Positions 11,401 to 18,021 of a stretch of 64,000 nucleotides of DNA are shown here, piece after piece (the stretch's first letter is position 1; each line of letters starts with the position of its first letter). Origin of the DNA: Holophagales bacterium (lineage in GTDB: Bacteria > Acidobacteriota > Thermoanaerobaculia > Multivoradales > JAGPDF01). The stretch covers positions 3,193,501 through 3,257,500 of the forward strand of contig CP064972.1 of the NCBI GenBank assembly GCA_016699405.1, written 5' to 3'. Both the position numbers and the translations under genes were made by a program. The notes below the pieces were generated by a model. It had not been told where the DNA came from and searched no databases. It worked only from the letters and a program-made list of their open reading frames with translations.

Positions 11401-11697
11401 GTAGACGTCGACGTTGCCGTCGTACTCGCCGGAGAAGGCGATCGATTCGCCGTCGGGCGAGTAGAGCGGACGAGCCTCGATCCCGCTGCCGGCGGTCAGC
11501 CGGCGGGCCACCCCGCCGCCCCGCGGTACCGCCCAGAGATCGCCGGCATAGGCGAAGGCGATCTCGCGGGAGGACAGGGACGGGCTCTGCAGGAGGAGCG
11601 GCGATTTGCCCGGCGGCTCGGCGGTGGCGGCGCTCGATCGGGCGAGCAGCAGGAGTGTGGCAAGCGCAGTGGCGCGGAACGATGGCGTCATCGACAT
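8404..11697 (-). CDS. Tricorn-type S41 protease with beta-propeller and PDZ domains, secreted
   Basis: 1097 residues from ATG 11697, chosen because GGAGGAG stands 8 bases upstream and the new N-terminus is a signal peptide (TALATLLLLARSSAATAEP). Residues ~30-650 are WD40/TolB-like propeller blades with repeated SPDGKxIAW-like motifs, matching the two propellers of tricorn. Then follow a tricorn C1-like helical region, a PDZ domain, and an S41 peptidase core with the nucleophile in NEMSGSGGDALP and the late Glu in WEVENVGVAPD. In archaeal tricorn the C1 core uses Ser-His before the PDZ; here the block reads LGHVFVGGGD, so the His is kept but the Ser is Gly. The enzyme probably degrades peptides in the periplasm or outside. 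It stands alone: hairpins flank it on both sides. Confidence 0.93.
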   Translation of the reverse strand: MSMTPSFRATALATLLLLARSSAATAEPPGKSPLLLQSPSLSSREIAFAYAGDLWAVPRGGGVARRLTAGSGIEARPLYSPDGESIAFSGEYDGNVDVYVMAAAGGTPRRLTWHPGEDVAVAWTPDGSGILFRSGRASGTDDRHLYRIAASGGVPERLPLPAAETGSFSPDGRRLAYVPYEQWQPAWKRYRGGQTTPIWIVDLTTLAVEKIPRDGSNDRQPIWIGDEIFFLSDRDGPVGLYSYDTRSRSVRRRATPPGFDLKSAGGGPGGIAIEQFGALHLLDLASGTLRRVEVQLAADLPAIRPHWVDVSAEIQSAALSPTGARALFAARGDLFTVPAEKGDIRSLTHSSSAADRDPAWSPDGKTIAWLSDESGEVALHLTAANGFAATRRIALGDPPSFFYSPVWSPDSKWIALHDKRLTLWLVEVASGRLARVDQDDSESPERTLDPAWSPDSRFLAYSKKLPSQLRAIFVYSLADASRHQVTDGMSDARHPAFDHDGKSLAFTASTDVGLTASWLDLSSYRHPVTRSVYAMVLARDTASPLAPLSDEEKGPTESADAKADADDSASAVAPVVRIDWERLPQRTVALPVDAANYVGLAAGKAGELFLLEGPEVADADAEGPPPVRVVKFTYADRKTTVLLESAERFVLSGDGEKMLWLAGDTWSIAATAEAPEEGKGAIDLSTMRAFVDPRAEWRQMYREVWRLERDFLYDPGHHGLDLAAAERLYAPFLDGIAHRADLNTLFEEMLGNLVLGHVFVGGGDLPAPPETGTGLLGADVTVERGRYRFARIFDGESWNPDLKAPLTQPGAEVHPGEYLLAIDGRDVRPPAAVESFLEQTADRTVVLRVGPDPEGSGARDVAVVPVASEHDLRYRAWVEDNRRTVDRLSGGRLAYLHLPDTGGGGFDNFNRYFFAQTDKQGAIVDERFNHGGQLADYVIDLLDRPRLSWLATRDGREMPSPGGAIDGPKVMLINEMSGSGGDALPWYFRKVGLGPLVGTRTWGGLVGIYDYPVLLDGGQVTAPRVAIYGLDGAWEVENVGVAPDVEVERLPADCRDGRDPQLERAVALLLERLSQQPPKAPRRPPYPVYRTLPTSAP

Positions 11698-11741
11698 GGA
11701 CGGCTCTCCTCCGGTGGAACGGGCAGCCGTCCGACGATAGC

Positions 11742-11777
11742 GCACCGCCCCGGCCGCGAGGGCAGCCGGGGCGGTGC
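11742..11777 (-). terminator. Hairpin after the acyl reductase operon
   Basis: A perfect 13-bp stem (11742-11754 pairing with 11765-11777, arms GCACCGCCCCGGC and GCCGGGGCGGTGC, 10-nt loop) lies 41 bases past the stop of the reductase gene and before the tricorn gene's ribosome site. There is no U-run. It is placed to end the aldehyde dehydrogenase/reductase transcript. Confidence 0.5.
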
Positions 11778-11817
11778 GGGGCAATTCGCTTGGCGTGTCG
11801 GTGGTTCGGAGGCGGCG

Positions 11818-12912
11818 TCAGACCATCGCGTCGGAAGCGATCTCCGGATGACGCTTCATGAAGGACACCAGCACCGGCAGGTAGGAGGTCAGCGCCGGAA
11901 CCTTCAGCCCCGCCTCGGCGAGATCGGCGGTGGCATTCCCCGTGGCGTAGTAGGTCGGGTGAACGAAGTAGTCCACGGAGCTCGACGGGATCTGCAGGAG
12001 CGCGTAGACACCCGGGACGTGGTCGATCGCGTTCTTGGCGACAGAGAGCGGCAGAGGCAGCCGGAGGACCATCCGTCCCGTGGCCTTGCCCATCGCCTGG
12101 ATCACCTCGTCGATGGTCAGCGCCTCCGGGTCGGCGAGCTGGTAGGTCTTGCCGAGCGACTTGGCGACACCCGAGAGGTAGTCGATCGCCTCGACGACGA
12201 AGTCGCGAGGCACCAGGTTCAAGCGCGAGCGATGGGTGTCACCGACGACCGGGAGCAGCGCGATCCCGGGCTGCCGGAGCAGCCAGCGCATGACGTAGTA
12301 GGGACCGTCGTATTTCTGCGTTTCGCCGGTGCGGCTGTCGCCGACGACCACCGCCGGACGATAGATCGTCGCCGGCAGGCCCTTCTCCATCCGCTCCCGC
12401 ACCTCGACCTCGGCGAGGAACTTGGTCTCCTCGTAGAAGTTGTTGAAGACCTGCCCCTTGATCAGGTCCTCCTCGCGGAAGATCCCAGGGTAGCGGCCGG
12501 AGACATAGCAGGTCGAGACGTACTGGAAGCGAGCGAGTGCCGGGCAGCGCGCGGCGAAATCGAGCAGGTTGCGCGTGCCGTCGACGTTGACTCGTACCGC
12601 CACCTCGCGGCGGACCGAAAGATCGTAGACGGCGGCGAGGTGGAAGATCTCGCTGGTGTCGGTGGCGAGTGCCGCGAGTGCATCGGCCGGCAGCCCCAGT
12701 CCGGGCTGCGTGATATCGCCCTCGACGAGGCGGATCCGGCCGGCGAAGGCCGCATCGCGGCGCTCGATCTCGGCGACGCGGCGCGCCGCCAGGGGCGCGA
12801 ACTTGCTCTGGATGAGACAGACGACCTCGCTCTGCGGGGCGCGGGCGAGGACGCGGGGGACGAGCTCGACGCCCAGGAAGCCCGGGAAGCCGGTGAAGAA
12901 GATCTTCGACAT
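11818..12912 (-). CDS. Extended SDR / male-sterility-type NAD(P)-dependent reductase
   Basis: 364 residues. The Rossmann glycine motif is TGFPGFLG near the N-terminus, HLAAVYDL follows, and the active-site pair is Y-E-E-T-K (YxxxK) in NNFYEETKFLAE. The NAD_binding_4 / thioester-reductase and fatty acyl-CoA reductase groups share this pattern, so reduction of an acyl thioester or a long-chain aldehyde, or oxidation of a lipid alcohol, is likely. The upstream aldehyde dehydrogenase gene ends 21 bases before this start and runs the same way, so the two are probably made together and may handle the same acyl/aldehyde intermediate. No membrane segment is evident. The exact substrate cannot be read from sequence. 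Confidence 0.88.
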   Translation of the reverse strand: MSKIFFTGFPGFLGVELVPRVLARAPQSEVVCLIQSKFAPLAARRVAEIERRDAAFAGRIRLVEGDITQPGLGLPADALAALATDTSEIFHLAAVYDLSVRREVAVRVNVDGTRNLLDFAARCPALARFQYVSTCYVSGRYPGIFREEDLIKGQVFNNFYEETKFLAEVEVRERMEKGLPATIYRPAVVVGDSRTGETQKYDGPYYVMRWLLRQPGIALLPVVGDTHRSRLNLVPRDFVVEAIDYLSGVAKSLGKTYQLADPEALTIDEVIQAMGKATGRMVLRLPLPLSVAKNAIDHVPGVYALLQIPSSSVDYFVHPTYYATGNATADLAEAGLKVPALTSYLPVLVSFMKRHPEIASDAMV

Positions 12913-12933
12913 GATCCCTCCGAATCGGCGCTG

Positions 12934-14550
12934 CTAGCGCAGGCCGGGAACGTGCTTGAGCAGCTTCAGCGCCTGGCTCAGCGTGCGGCTGAACACTTCG
13001 TCGGTCACGCCGGGCGGGGCGCCGATCGGCAACCCGCGCTGCACCGCCACCGTCTGCGCCTCGGTGAACTTGAGGATGCCCTCGGCGCCGTGACGACGGC
13101 CGAGCCCAGAGTCCTTGAAGCCGCCCATCGGCGAGTCGACCGAGCCCCAGGTGGCGGCGTAGGCCTCGTTGACGTTCACCGTGCCGGCCTCGATGCGCGT
13201 CGCCACGCGGACGCCGAGGTCGACGTCGCGCGTCCAGATGCTCGCATTGAGACCGTAGCGGCTGGCGTTGGCCTTCTCGACCGCCTCGTTGACCGACTCG
13301 AACGAGTAGACCGCGACGACCGGACCGAAGGTCTCCTCGGCGAAGAGCTCCATCTCCGGGGTGACCGCGGTGAGGATCGTCGGCTCGTAGTAGTAGGGCG
13401 CGAGGTCGGGGCGGTGCCGCCCGCCACACTGCAGCTTCGCGCCCTTGGCGACGGCGTCGTCGACGTGAGCGCTCACCTTGGCGAGCTGGTCGGCGGAGGT
13501 CAGGCCGCCCATGTCGCTCAAGTAGTCGAGTCCGACGCCGAGGCGCATGGCGCGGGTCTCACGGACGAAGCGTTCGACGAAGCGGTGGTAGAGCGATTCG
13601 TGGACGAAGAGTCGCTCGATCGAGATGCAGAGCTGACCGGCGTTGCTGAACGCCCCGCGGATCGCCCCGGCCACGGCGGCGTCGAAGTCGGCGTCGGCGA
13701 GAACCAGCATCGGGTTCTTGCCGCCGAGCTCGAGCGAGCAGCCGATGAGGCGGTCGCCGCAGAGGCTGCCGATCTTCCGGCCGGTCGCGGTCGAGCCGGT
13801 GAAGGAGAGGTAGTCGCAGCCCTCCACCAGGGCGGGGCCGAGCTCGCGCCCCTCGCCGGTCACGACCTTGACGAGATGCGGTGGCAGTCCGGCCTCTTCG
13901 AGCAGGGAAAAGGCCCAGAGAGCGGTGAACGGCGTCAGGCGATCCGGCTTCACGATGACCGCATTGCCGGCGGCGAGAGCCGGAATCGCGTCGGAGACCG
14001 ACAGCGAGAGCGGGTAGTTCCACGGCGCGACGAGGCCGACGATGCCCTTCGGATGCCGATACTCCCAGGCCGTGGTCAGCCCCGGCAGGGCCCCGCGCCG
14101 GTGCTTCGGCGCGAGGTGCTCGTCGGCGTGGAGTGCGTAGTAGCGCGCCACGATGGCGGCGTCGGCGACCTCCTCGAAAGCGTGTTTGCGCGCCTTGCCG
14201 GTCTCGAGTTGGACGAGATCGAGGATCTCCTCCTGTCGTTCGAGGATCAGGTCGTGGAAGCGCAGGAAGACCTCCCCGCGCTCGGCCACCGTGCGATGGG
14301 CCCAGTCGTCCTGAGCCCCGCGAGCGCGGCGAATCGCTTCGTCGATGTCGGGCGTCAGGCAGCGCGGCAGCTTGCCGATCAACTCGCCGTCGAGCGGAGA
14401 CACGACAGAGTCCCAGGCGGTGGGCTGCGCCGGTCCGGCCACCCGGGCGGCGAGCGCGCGGATCATCTCGCTCCAGCCGCGCGGTCGGCGGACGGTCCGT
14501 GCAACTTCAAGAGGGCCAGCAGTTTCGGTCGTCTTCGCAGGGGTCGCCAT
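12934..14550 (-). CDS. NAD(P)-dependent aldehyde dehydrogenase, succinic-semialdehyde dehydrogenase-like
   Basis: 538 residues from ATG 14550 (a longer reading from 14586 would start inside the promoter). It is a full-length ALDH: VAPWNYPLS, FTGSTATGRKIG (cofactor binding), LELGGKNP (general base Glu) and NAGQLCISIER (nucleophilic Cys). The CISIER context and length resemble the GabD2-type succinic-semialdehyde dehydrogenase of actinobacteria, but family members also oxidise long-chain aldehydes, which would suit the neighbouring SDR reductase. A -35/-10 pair ends only 6 bases before the ATG, so the mRNA may be leaderless. First gene of a two-gene operon. Confidence 0.92.
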   Translation of the reverse strand: MATPAKTTETAGPLEVARTVRRPRGWSEMIRALAARVAGPAQPTAWDSVVSPLDGELIGKLPRCLTPDIDEAIRRARGAQDDWAHRTVAERGEVFLRFHDLILERQEEILDLVQLETGKARKHAFEEVADAAIVARYYALHADEHLAPKHRRGALPGLTTAWEYRHPKGIVGLVAPWNYPLSLSVSDAIPALAAGNAVIVKPDRLTPFTALWAFSLLEEAGLPPHLVKVVTGEGRELGPALVEGCDYLSFTGSTATGRKIGSLCGDRLIGCSLELGGKNPMLVLADADFDAAVAGAIRGAFSNAGQLCISIERLFVHESLYHRFVERFVRETRAMRLGVGLDYLSDMGGLTSADQLAKVSAHVDDAVAKGAKLQCGGRHRPDLAPYYYEPTILTAVTPEMELFAEETFGPVVAVYSFESVNEAVEKANASRYGLNASIWTRDVDLGVRVATRIEAGTVNVNEAYAATWGSVDSPMGGFKDSGLGRRHGAEGILKFTEAQTVAVQRGLPIGAPPGVTDEVFSRTLSQALKLLKHVPGLR

Positions 14551-14556
14551 GGGTCC

Positions 14557-14586
14557 AGAATGGCACGGCTCGGCGGGCGACGTCAA
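14557..14586 (-). promoter_or_regulatory. Promoter of the aldehyde dehydrogenase operon
   Basis: On the minus strand TTGACG (14586-14581), an 18-base spacer, then CATTCT (14562-14557). Only GGACCC separates the -10 from ATG 14550, so transcription should begin at or next to the start codon. Confidence 0.55.
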
Positions 14587-14589
14587 ACT

Positions 14590-14607
14590 GCGGCATCGAA
14601 ATGCCGC
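14590..14607. repeat. Inverted repeat just upstream of the ALDH promoter
   Basis: GCGGCAT (14590-14596) and ATGCCGC (14601-14607) are separated by CGAA. The dyad lies 4 bases upstream of the -35 element of the aldehyde dehydrogenase promoter. It could be an operator. The half-sites GCGGCA/TGCCGC are the same as those in the PhaR promoter further on, but in the opposite order and spacing. Confidence 0.45.
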
Positions 14608-14638
14608 GCTGCGGCGTCTCGTCGTCGGGCCGAAACGA

Positions 14639-14666
14639 CGAGAGGACGCCCGGGGGCGTCCTCTCG
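14639..14666 (-). terminator. Terminator hairpin after the ferredoxin gene
   Basis: A perfect 12-bp stem, CGAGAGGACGCC (14639-14650) with GGCGTCCTCTCG (14655-14666) and a 4-nt loop, 24 bases past the ferredoxin stop on the minus strand. The following minus-strand sequence begins TCGTTTCGG, a weak U-tract. Confidence 0.65.
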
Positions 14667-14689
14667 TGCCGCGACGGAACTGGGGAAGG

Positions 14690-14944
14690 TCAGGGAGGGG
14701 TCAGTCCGAAGTGCTCGTAGTTCTTGGCGATCCAGTGCTTCCATTCGGCCGGAACCTCCTCGAGCGGGAAGATCGCCTTGACCGGGCAGGCGTCGACGCA
14801 GAGGCCGCAGTCGATGCACTCTTCCGGATGGATGTAGAGGATCTCCCAATCCTCGGACTTGCCGTAGATGCAGTCGACCGGGCAGACATCCACGCAGGCG
14901 GTGTCCTTGGTGCCGAGGCAGGGCTCAGCGATGATATGAGTCAT
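14690..14944 (-). CDS. fdxA: 7Fe-type (3Fe-4S/4Fe-4S) ferredoxin
   Basis: 84 residues from ATG 14944, with GGGGGAGAG close upstream. Cysteines are at 9, 17, 21, 25, 43, 46, 49 and 53, giving CX7CX3C and CX2CX2CX3CP. In 7Fe ferredoxins (FdxA), the 3Fe-4S cluster uses the first, second and last Cys and the 4Fe-4S cluster the others; this spacing fits, and the family's long C-terminal tail (EEVPAEWKHWIAKN) is present. It is a small soluble electron carrier; its partner is not visible here. It has its own promoter and terminator and appears monocistronic. Confidence 0.95.
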   Translation of the reverse strand: MTHIIAEPCLGTKDTACVDVCPVDCIYGKSEDWEILYIHPEECIDCGLCVDACPVKAIFPLEEVPAEWKHWIAKNYEHFGLTPP

Positions 14945-14989
14945 GTGGCTCTCTCCCCCGCGCGGGATCGGTCGCGCGATCAGGCCGGC

Positions 14990-15017
14990 ATTATATCGCC
15001 GGGCCCAAGCCCCACAA
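14990..15017 (-). promoter_or_regulatory. Promoter of the ferredoxin gene
   Basis: Minus strand: TTGTGG (15017-15012), 16-base spacer and a perfect TATAAT (14995-14990), about 46 bases before the ferredoxin start. Confidence 0.6.
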
Positions 15018-15034
15018 CCGAAGGCTGAGCGGCC

Positions 15035-15910
15035 GTGAGACCGCTCGCCACGGTCGCGACCGGGGAGTTGCTGCTCGCGACCGGCAAGGGCGGCGTCGGC
15101 AAGAGCGTCGTGGCGGCGGCGCTGGCGCGGCAGCTCGCCCGGCAGGGGCGCCGCGTCTTGCTGCTCGAGGTCGATCCGCGCGAGTCGTTGCATCAGCTCG
15201 CCGGTGTCGCACCGAGTGGGGGAGCCCCGGTGCCGGTCGTCGACAGGTTGGTTCTGCAAAGCCTCCGGCCGCGGCAGATCGTCGACGGCGAGATCGGCGC
15301 TCGCCTCCCCTTCGGTTGGCTCGCGCGTCGTGTGCTCGCCAGTCCGATCTACCAGCATTTCGTCGACGGTGCTCCGGGTCTCGAGGAGCTCGCCGTGCTC
15401 GAACACGTGAGGCGCTCGCTGGAGGGCGAATTCGACCACGTCGTCGTCGACGCGGCGGCGAGCGGGCACGCGCTGGCCCAGCTTCGCGCCCCGCGTCTGG
15501 TGGCCGAGGCGGTGCGGAGCGGCCCCTTTTCGCGCCTTGCGGCACGCCTGTCGGCGCTCGTGGCGGACCCTCGCCGGACGCGTGTCGTCCTGGTCGCCCG
15601 ACTGGAGGAGATGGCGGTGGACGAGACGCTCGAGCTCGCGGCGACCCTGCGCGCGGAGCTCGACGTCCGGCCGGCACTGCTCGTGGTCAACCAGGTCATC
15701 GTCGGCGAAACGTCGGCTCCGTCGGCCGACGAGGCGCCCGCTCTGCGCCTCTGGAGGCGTCGGCAGGCCCTGCAGGAGCGGCAGCGGGCGCGGCTGCGCG
15801 AAGGTTGGGACGGGGGAGCGCGGCTCGAGCTCCCGTGGCTCCCGCTTCCTCGGGGTCCTGAGCTCATGGAAGCGCTTTCGCACCGATTCGAAGAGGAAGC
15901 GGTGGAATGA
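15035..15910 (+). CDS. ArsA/Get3-like ATPase, first of a pair
   Basis: 291 residues from GTG 15035. The deviant Walker A GKGGVGKS (17-24) carries the signature lysine (Lys18) typical of ArsA/Get3/MinD ATPases. The A-loop-like VVVDAAASGHALAQL corresponds to the DTAPTGHTLR motif of ArsA. There is no long insertion that would bind tail-anchored helices as in yeast Get3, and no arsenite-binding Cys triad is seen, so arsenite export is unlikely. The next gene, beginning 1 base after this stop, encodes a second member. Paired half-size ArsA-like ATPases are known in actinobacteria (the Rv3679/Rv3680 type) and are reported to act together. Here the pair precedes PHA granule genes, which suggests, but does not prove, a role in delivering or assembling granule or membrane proteins. 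Confidence 0.9.
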   Translation: MRPLATVATGELLLATGKGGVGKSVVAAALARQLARQGRRVLLLEVDPRESLHQLAGVAPSGGAPVPVVDRLVLQSLRPRQIVDGEIGARLPFGWLARRVLASPIYQHFVDGAPGLEELAVLEHVRRSLEGEFDHVVVDAAASGHALAQLRAPRLVAEAVRSGPFSRLAARLSALVADPRRTRVVLVARLEEMAVDETLELAATLRAELDVRPALLVVNQVIVGETSAPSADEAPALRLWRRRQALQERQRARLREGWDGGARLELPWLPLPRGPELMEALSHRFEEEAVE

Positions 15911-15911
15911 G

Positions 15912-16979
15912 ATGAGCGGAATGAGCCTCCCGCCGATCGTGCTCTTCGTCGGCTCCGGCGGAGTCGGCAAGACGACGCTGGCGGCGGCGACCGCCGTGGC
16001 GTCGGCACGCTCCGGGACGCCGACCCTGGTGATGACCTTCGACCCCTCGCACCGGCTTCGTCAGGCGCTGGGAATTGCCTGGGAGCGCGGCGGCTCCGAG
16101 GTCGAGGTCCCGCTGGATTCCGCCGGCGGCCGGCTCGACGCGAGCCTGCTCGACGCTCGGGCGACCTTCGACCGGCTCGTCGATCGGTATGCGCCGGATG
16201 CGGCGACGCGCCAGCGGATTCTGCAGAATCGCTTCTATCGTCAACTCGGCGGAGCCCTCGCCGGCATTCTCGAGTACATGGCGGTCGAACGCCTGTTCGA
16301 GGCCCGCGCCACCGGCCGCCATGCGCGGATCGTCCTCGACACGCCGCCGACCCGGCAAGCGCTCGACTTCCTGGCCGCACCGCGCCGCGTCGTCGACTTC
16401 CTCGACAGCGGTGCCGTGCGTTTCGCCCTGCGCCCCTGGTTCGATGCCGACGGACGCTTCGCCCCGGCGGCCCGGCTTCCCCTGGTCGGCCGGCTGCTCG
16501 AACGCCGGCTCGCGGCGGCGATCGACGATCTGGTGGGACTCGACCTCGTCGCCGACATGGGCGAGTTCTTCGCCGCCTTCGACCCGCTCTTCGCCGGCTT
16601 CCGCGATCGAGCCCTCGCGGTCGAGCGGCTGCTCACGTCGTCGGAGACCGGCTTCGTCCTGGTCGCTGGGCCGGGGGAGGAGCGGATCGCCGAGACGCTC
16701 TTTTTCGCGCGCCACCTGCGCGCGGCCGGTTGCCGGCTCCTCGGCGTCCTGGTCAATCGGGTTCACCCCTGGCCGCTGCCGGAGGAGGCACCGGAACTGC
16801 TCGCATTCCTCTCGGCGGGTGACCGGCGGGGCGTGGACGAGCTGCGCGCACGGCTGGACGGCGCCTGCCCCCTCTGGAGCCTGCCGCTGATCGACGAGGA
16901 GGTCGGCGGGCTCGACTCGCTCGCCGATCTCTCCGGCCGCCTCGCGTCGCTCTGGGAAGTTCGCCGCGACCCGGCTTGA
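15912..16979 (+). CDS. ArsA/Get3-like ATPase, second of a pair
   Basis: 355 residues from ATG 15912 (a second ATG at 15921 is possible); GGTGGA lies 6 bases upstream. Its P-loop reads GSGGVGKT (14-21): the catalytic Lys is kept, but the intradimer signature Lys of the first protein is replaced by Ser. Other ArsA-type motifs are clear: VMTFDPSHRL (switch) and LDTPPTRQALDFL. The late segment VLVNRVHP is also typical. The start lies 1 base after the stop of the first ATPase gene, so the two should be translated together and may form a heterodimer with one canonical and one altered site. A promoter for the following phaR gene overlaps the last bases of this gene. Confidence 0.9.
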   Translation: MSGMSLPPIVLFVGSGGVGKTTLAAATAVASARSGTPTLVMTFDPSHRLRQALGIAWERGGSEVEVPLDSAGGRLDASLLDARATFDRLVDRYAPDAATRQRILQNRFYRQLGGALAGILEYMAVERLFEARATGRHARIVLDTPPTRQALDFLAAPRRVVDFLDSGAVRFALRPWFDADGRFAPAARLPLVGRLLERRLAAAIDDLVGLDLVADMGEFFAAFDPLFAGFRDRALAVERLLTSSETGFVLVAGPGEERIAETLFFARHLRAAGCRLLGVLVNRVHPWPLPEEAPELLAFLSAGDRRGVDELRARLDGACPLWSLPLIDEEVGGLDSLADLSGRLASLWEVRRDPA

Positions 16980-17005
16980 CAGGTTTTGCCGCAGTGCGGT
17001 AATTT
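16976..17005 (+). promoter_or_regulatory. Promoter of the phaR-phasin operon
   Basis: TTGACA (16976-16981, perfect -35), an 18-base spacer and TAATTT (17000-17005). It overlaps the stop codon of the upstream ATPase gene, so the PHA genes can be expressed separately from the ATPase pair. Confidence 0.7.
16986..17002. promoter_or_regulatory. Operator dyad 1 (candidate PhaR box)
   Basis: TTGCCGCA-G-TGCGGTAA, near-perfect dyad lying in the promoter spacer and entering the -10 element. Core TGCCGC-N3-GCGGTA. A repressor bound here would block RNA polymerase. Confidence 0.6.
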
Positions 17006-17017
17006 CCGTTCCGACGA

Positions 17018-17032
17018 TGCCGCGATGCGGCA
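17018..17032. promoter_or_regulatory. Operator dyad 2 (candidate PhaR box)
   Basis: Perfect dyad TGCCGC-GAT-GCGGCA, starting 31 bases (about three helical turns) after the matching core of dyad 1, just downstream of the expected transcription start and upstream of the phaR start. The GC-N3-GC centre matches the CTGC-N3-GCAG type described for PhaR. Confidence 0.6.
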
Positions 17033-17063
17033 AGACGGATTCACCAACACTGGCGAGGAACCC

Positions 17064-17585
17064 ATGATCCGGCTGATCAAGCGCTATGAGAGTCGCAAGC
17101 TCTACGACACCGAGGAGAGCCGTTACGTGTCGCTCGACGAGCTCGCCGAGTGGATCCGCACCGGGCAGGAGGTCAAGGTCGTCGACAACGCGTCCGGCTC
17201 GGACGTCACGGGACAGACGCTGACGCAGATCATCCTCGACGAGGGGCGTCGCGGCACCGCGGCGCTGCCGGCCGAGCTCTTGCACGAGCTGGTGCGCTTC
17301 GGTCGCGAGGCGGTCACCACCGGCGTCGAGCAGGTCCAGTCCGGCGTCGACCGCCTGGTGCAGCGCTCGCTCGACCGGCTCGGGCCGGTGCGCCGCGCCC
17401 GGGAGGAGATGGATCGGCTGCGTGCGCGGCTCGAGCAGCTGGAAGGCTCGCTGACCGATCTCGAGGCGGGCGAGCCGAGCGGCTCCCGCCCGATCGAGGA
17501 GTCCCGTGAGGTCGTCCTGAGCGGAGTCGAATCTGCCGCCGCCGAGGCGCGGACGGTGCGGCGCAAGAAGGGAGAGAAGGCGTGA
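17064..17585 (+). CDS. phaR: Polyhydroxyalkanoate synthesis repressor, PhaR family
   Basis: 173 residues from ATG 17064, preceded by GGCGAGGAACCC. Residues 1-~62 are the PHA/PHB accumulation regulator DNA-binding domain (MIRLIKRYESRKLYDT, then YVSLDELAEWI and VVDNASGSDVTGQTL). The C-terminal half is charged and helical with a probable coiled coil (EEMDRLRARLEQLEGSL), where Proteobacterial PhaR sits on granules. PhaR binds both PHA granules and its own promoter, repressing phasin genes until polymer appears. The two dyads upstream fit autoregulation. The stop overlaps the next start (TGATG), so the phasin is translationally coupled. Confidence 0.93.
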   Translation: MIRLIKRYESRKLYDTEESRYVSLDELAEWIRTGQEVKVVDNASGSDVTGQTLTQIILDEGRRGTAALPAELLHELVRFGREAVTTGVEQVQSGVDRLVQRSLDRLGPVRRAREEMDRLRARLEQLEGSLTDLEAGEPSGSRPIEESREVVLSGVESAAAEARTVRRKKGEKA

Positions 17586-17977
17586 TGAAACTCAACGAGA
17601 TGAAGCAGGAGCTGACTCACACCGCCGCGGGCGTCGGCAACGACCTGGCGTTCGGCGGACGGAACGTCCTTCTCGCCGGCCTCGGGCTCGCCGGCGCGAT
17701 GGTCGAGGGCGCCTGGGGTGCCTTCGACAAGCTGGTGGAGAAGGGGAAGGACCAGGACGTCCATCCCGAGCAGCTGGTGCGCGAAGCCGGTGAGCGGGTC
17801 GACAGCACGGTGCGGGCCATGCGCACCGCTGGGACGCGCTCCAAGAAGGCCGTCGAATCAGTCGCGACCTCCGTGCTCGAGCGCTTCGGGGTGCCGTCGC
17901 GCAAGGAAGTCCACAACCTGATCGACCGCGTCGAGCGGCTCAACGCCAAGCTGGCAACCATGGGGCCGCAGGCCTGA
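17585..17977 (+). CDS. Phasin-like PHA granule-associated protein (divergent)
   Basis: 130 residues from ATG 17585, which shares its A with the phaR stop; GAGAAGG precedes it. A GTG at 17582 is an alternative. The protein is helical and amphipathic: RNVLLAGLGLAGAMVEGAWGAFDKLVEKGK corresponds to the phasin WLAGLGA...LF..LVKKGE block, and LERFGVPSRKEVHNLIDRVERL is the usual C-terminal part before a short heptad-like end. This is the PhaF/PhaI-type phasin family, which coats polyhydroxyalkanoate granules. It is less canonical than the next gene, so the two may differ in place on the granule. Confidence 0.82.
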   Translation: MKLNEMKQELTHTAAGVGNDLAFGGRNVLLAGLGLAGAMVEGAWGAFDKLVEKGKDQDVHPEQLVREAGERVDSTVRAMRTAGTRSKKAVESVATSVLERFGVPSRKEVHNLIDRVERLNAKLATMGPQA

Positions 17978-18021
17978 GCGCCGCGTCGTTCCCTGTTCGG
18001 TAAAAGAAAGAGAGGATCGCG

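Noticed and set aside
15035..16979. Arsenite efflux ATPases
   Set aside because: Metal-binding Cys triad and arsB/arsR/arsC genes are absent; general ArsA/Get3 fold only.
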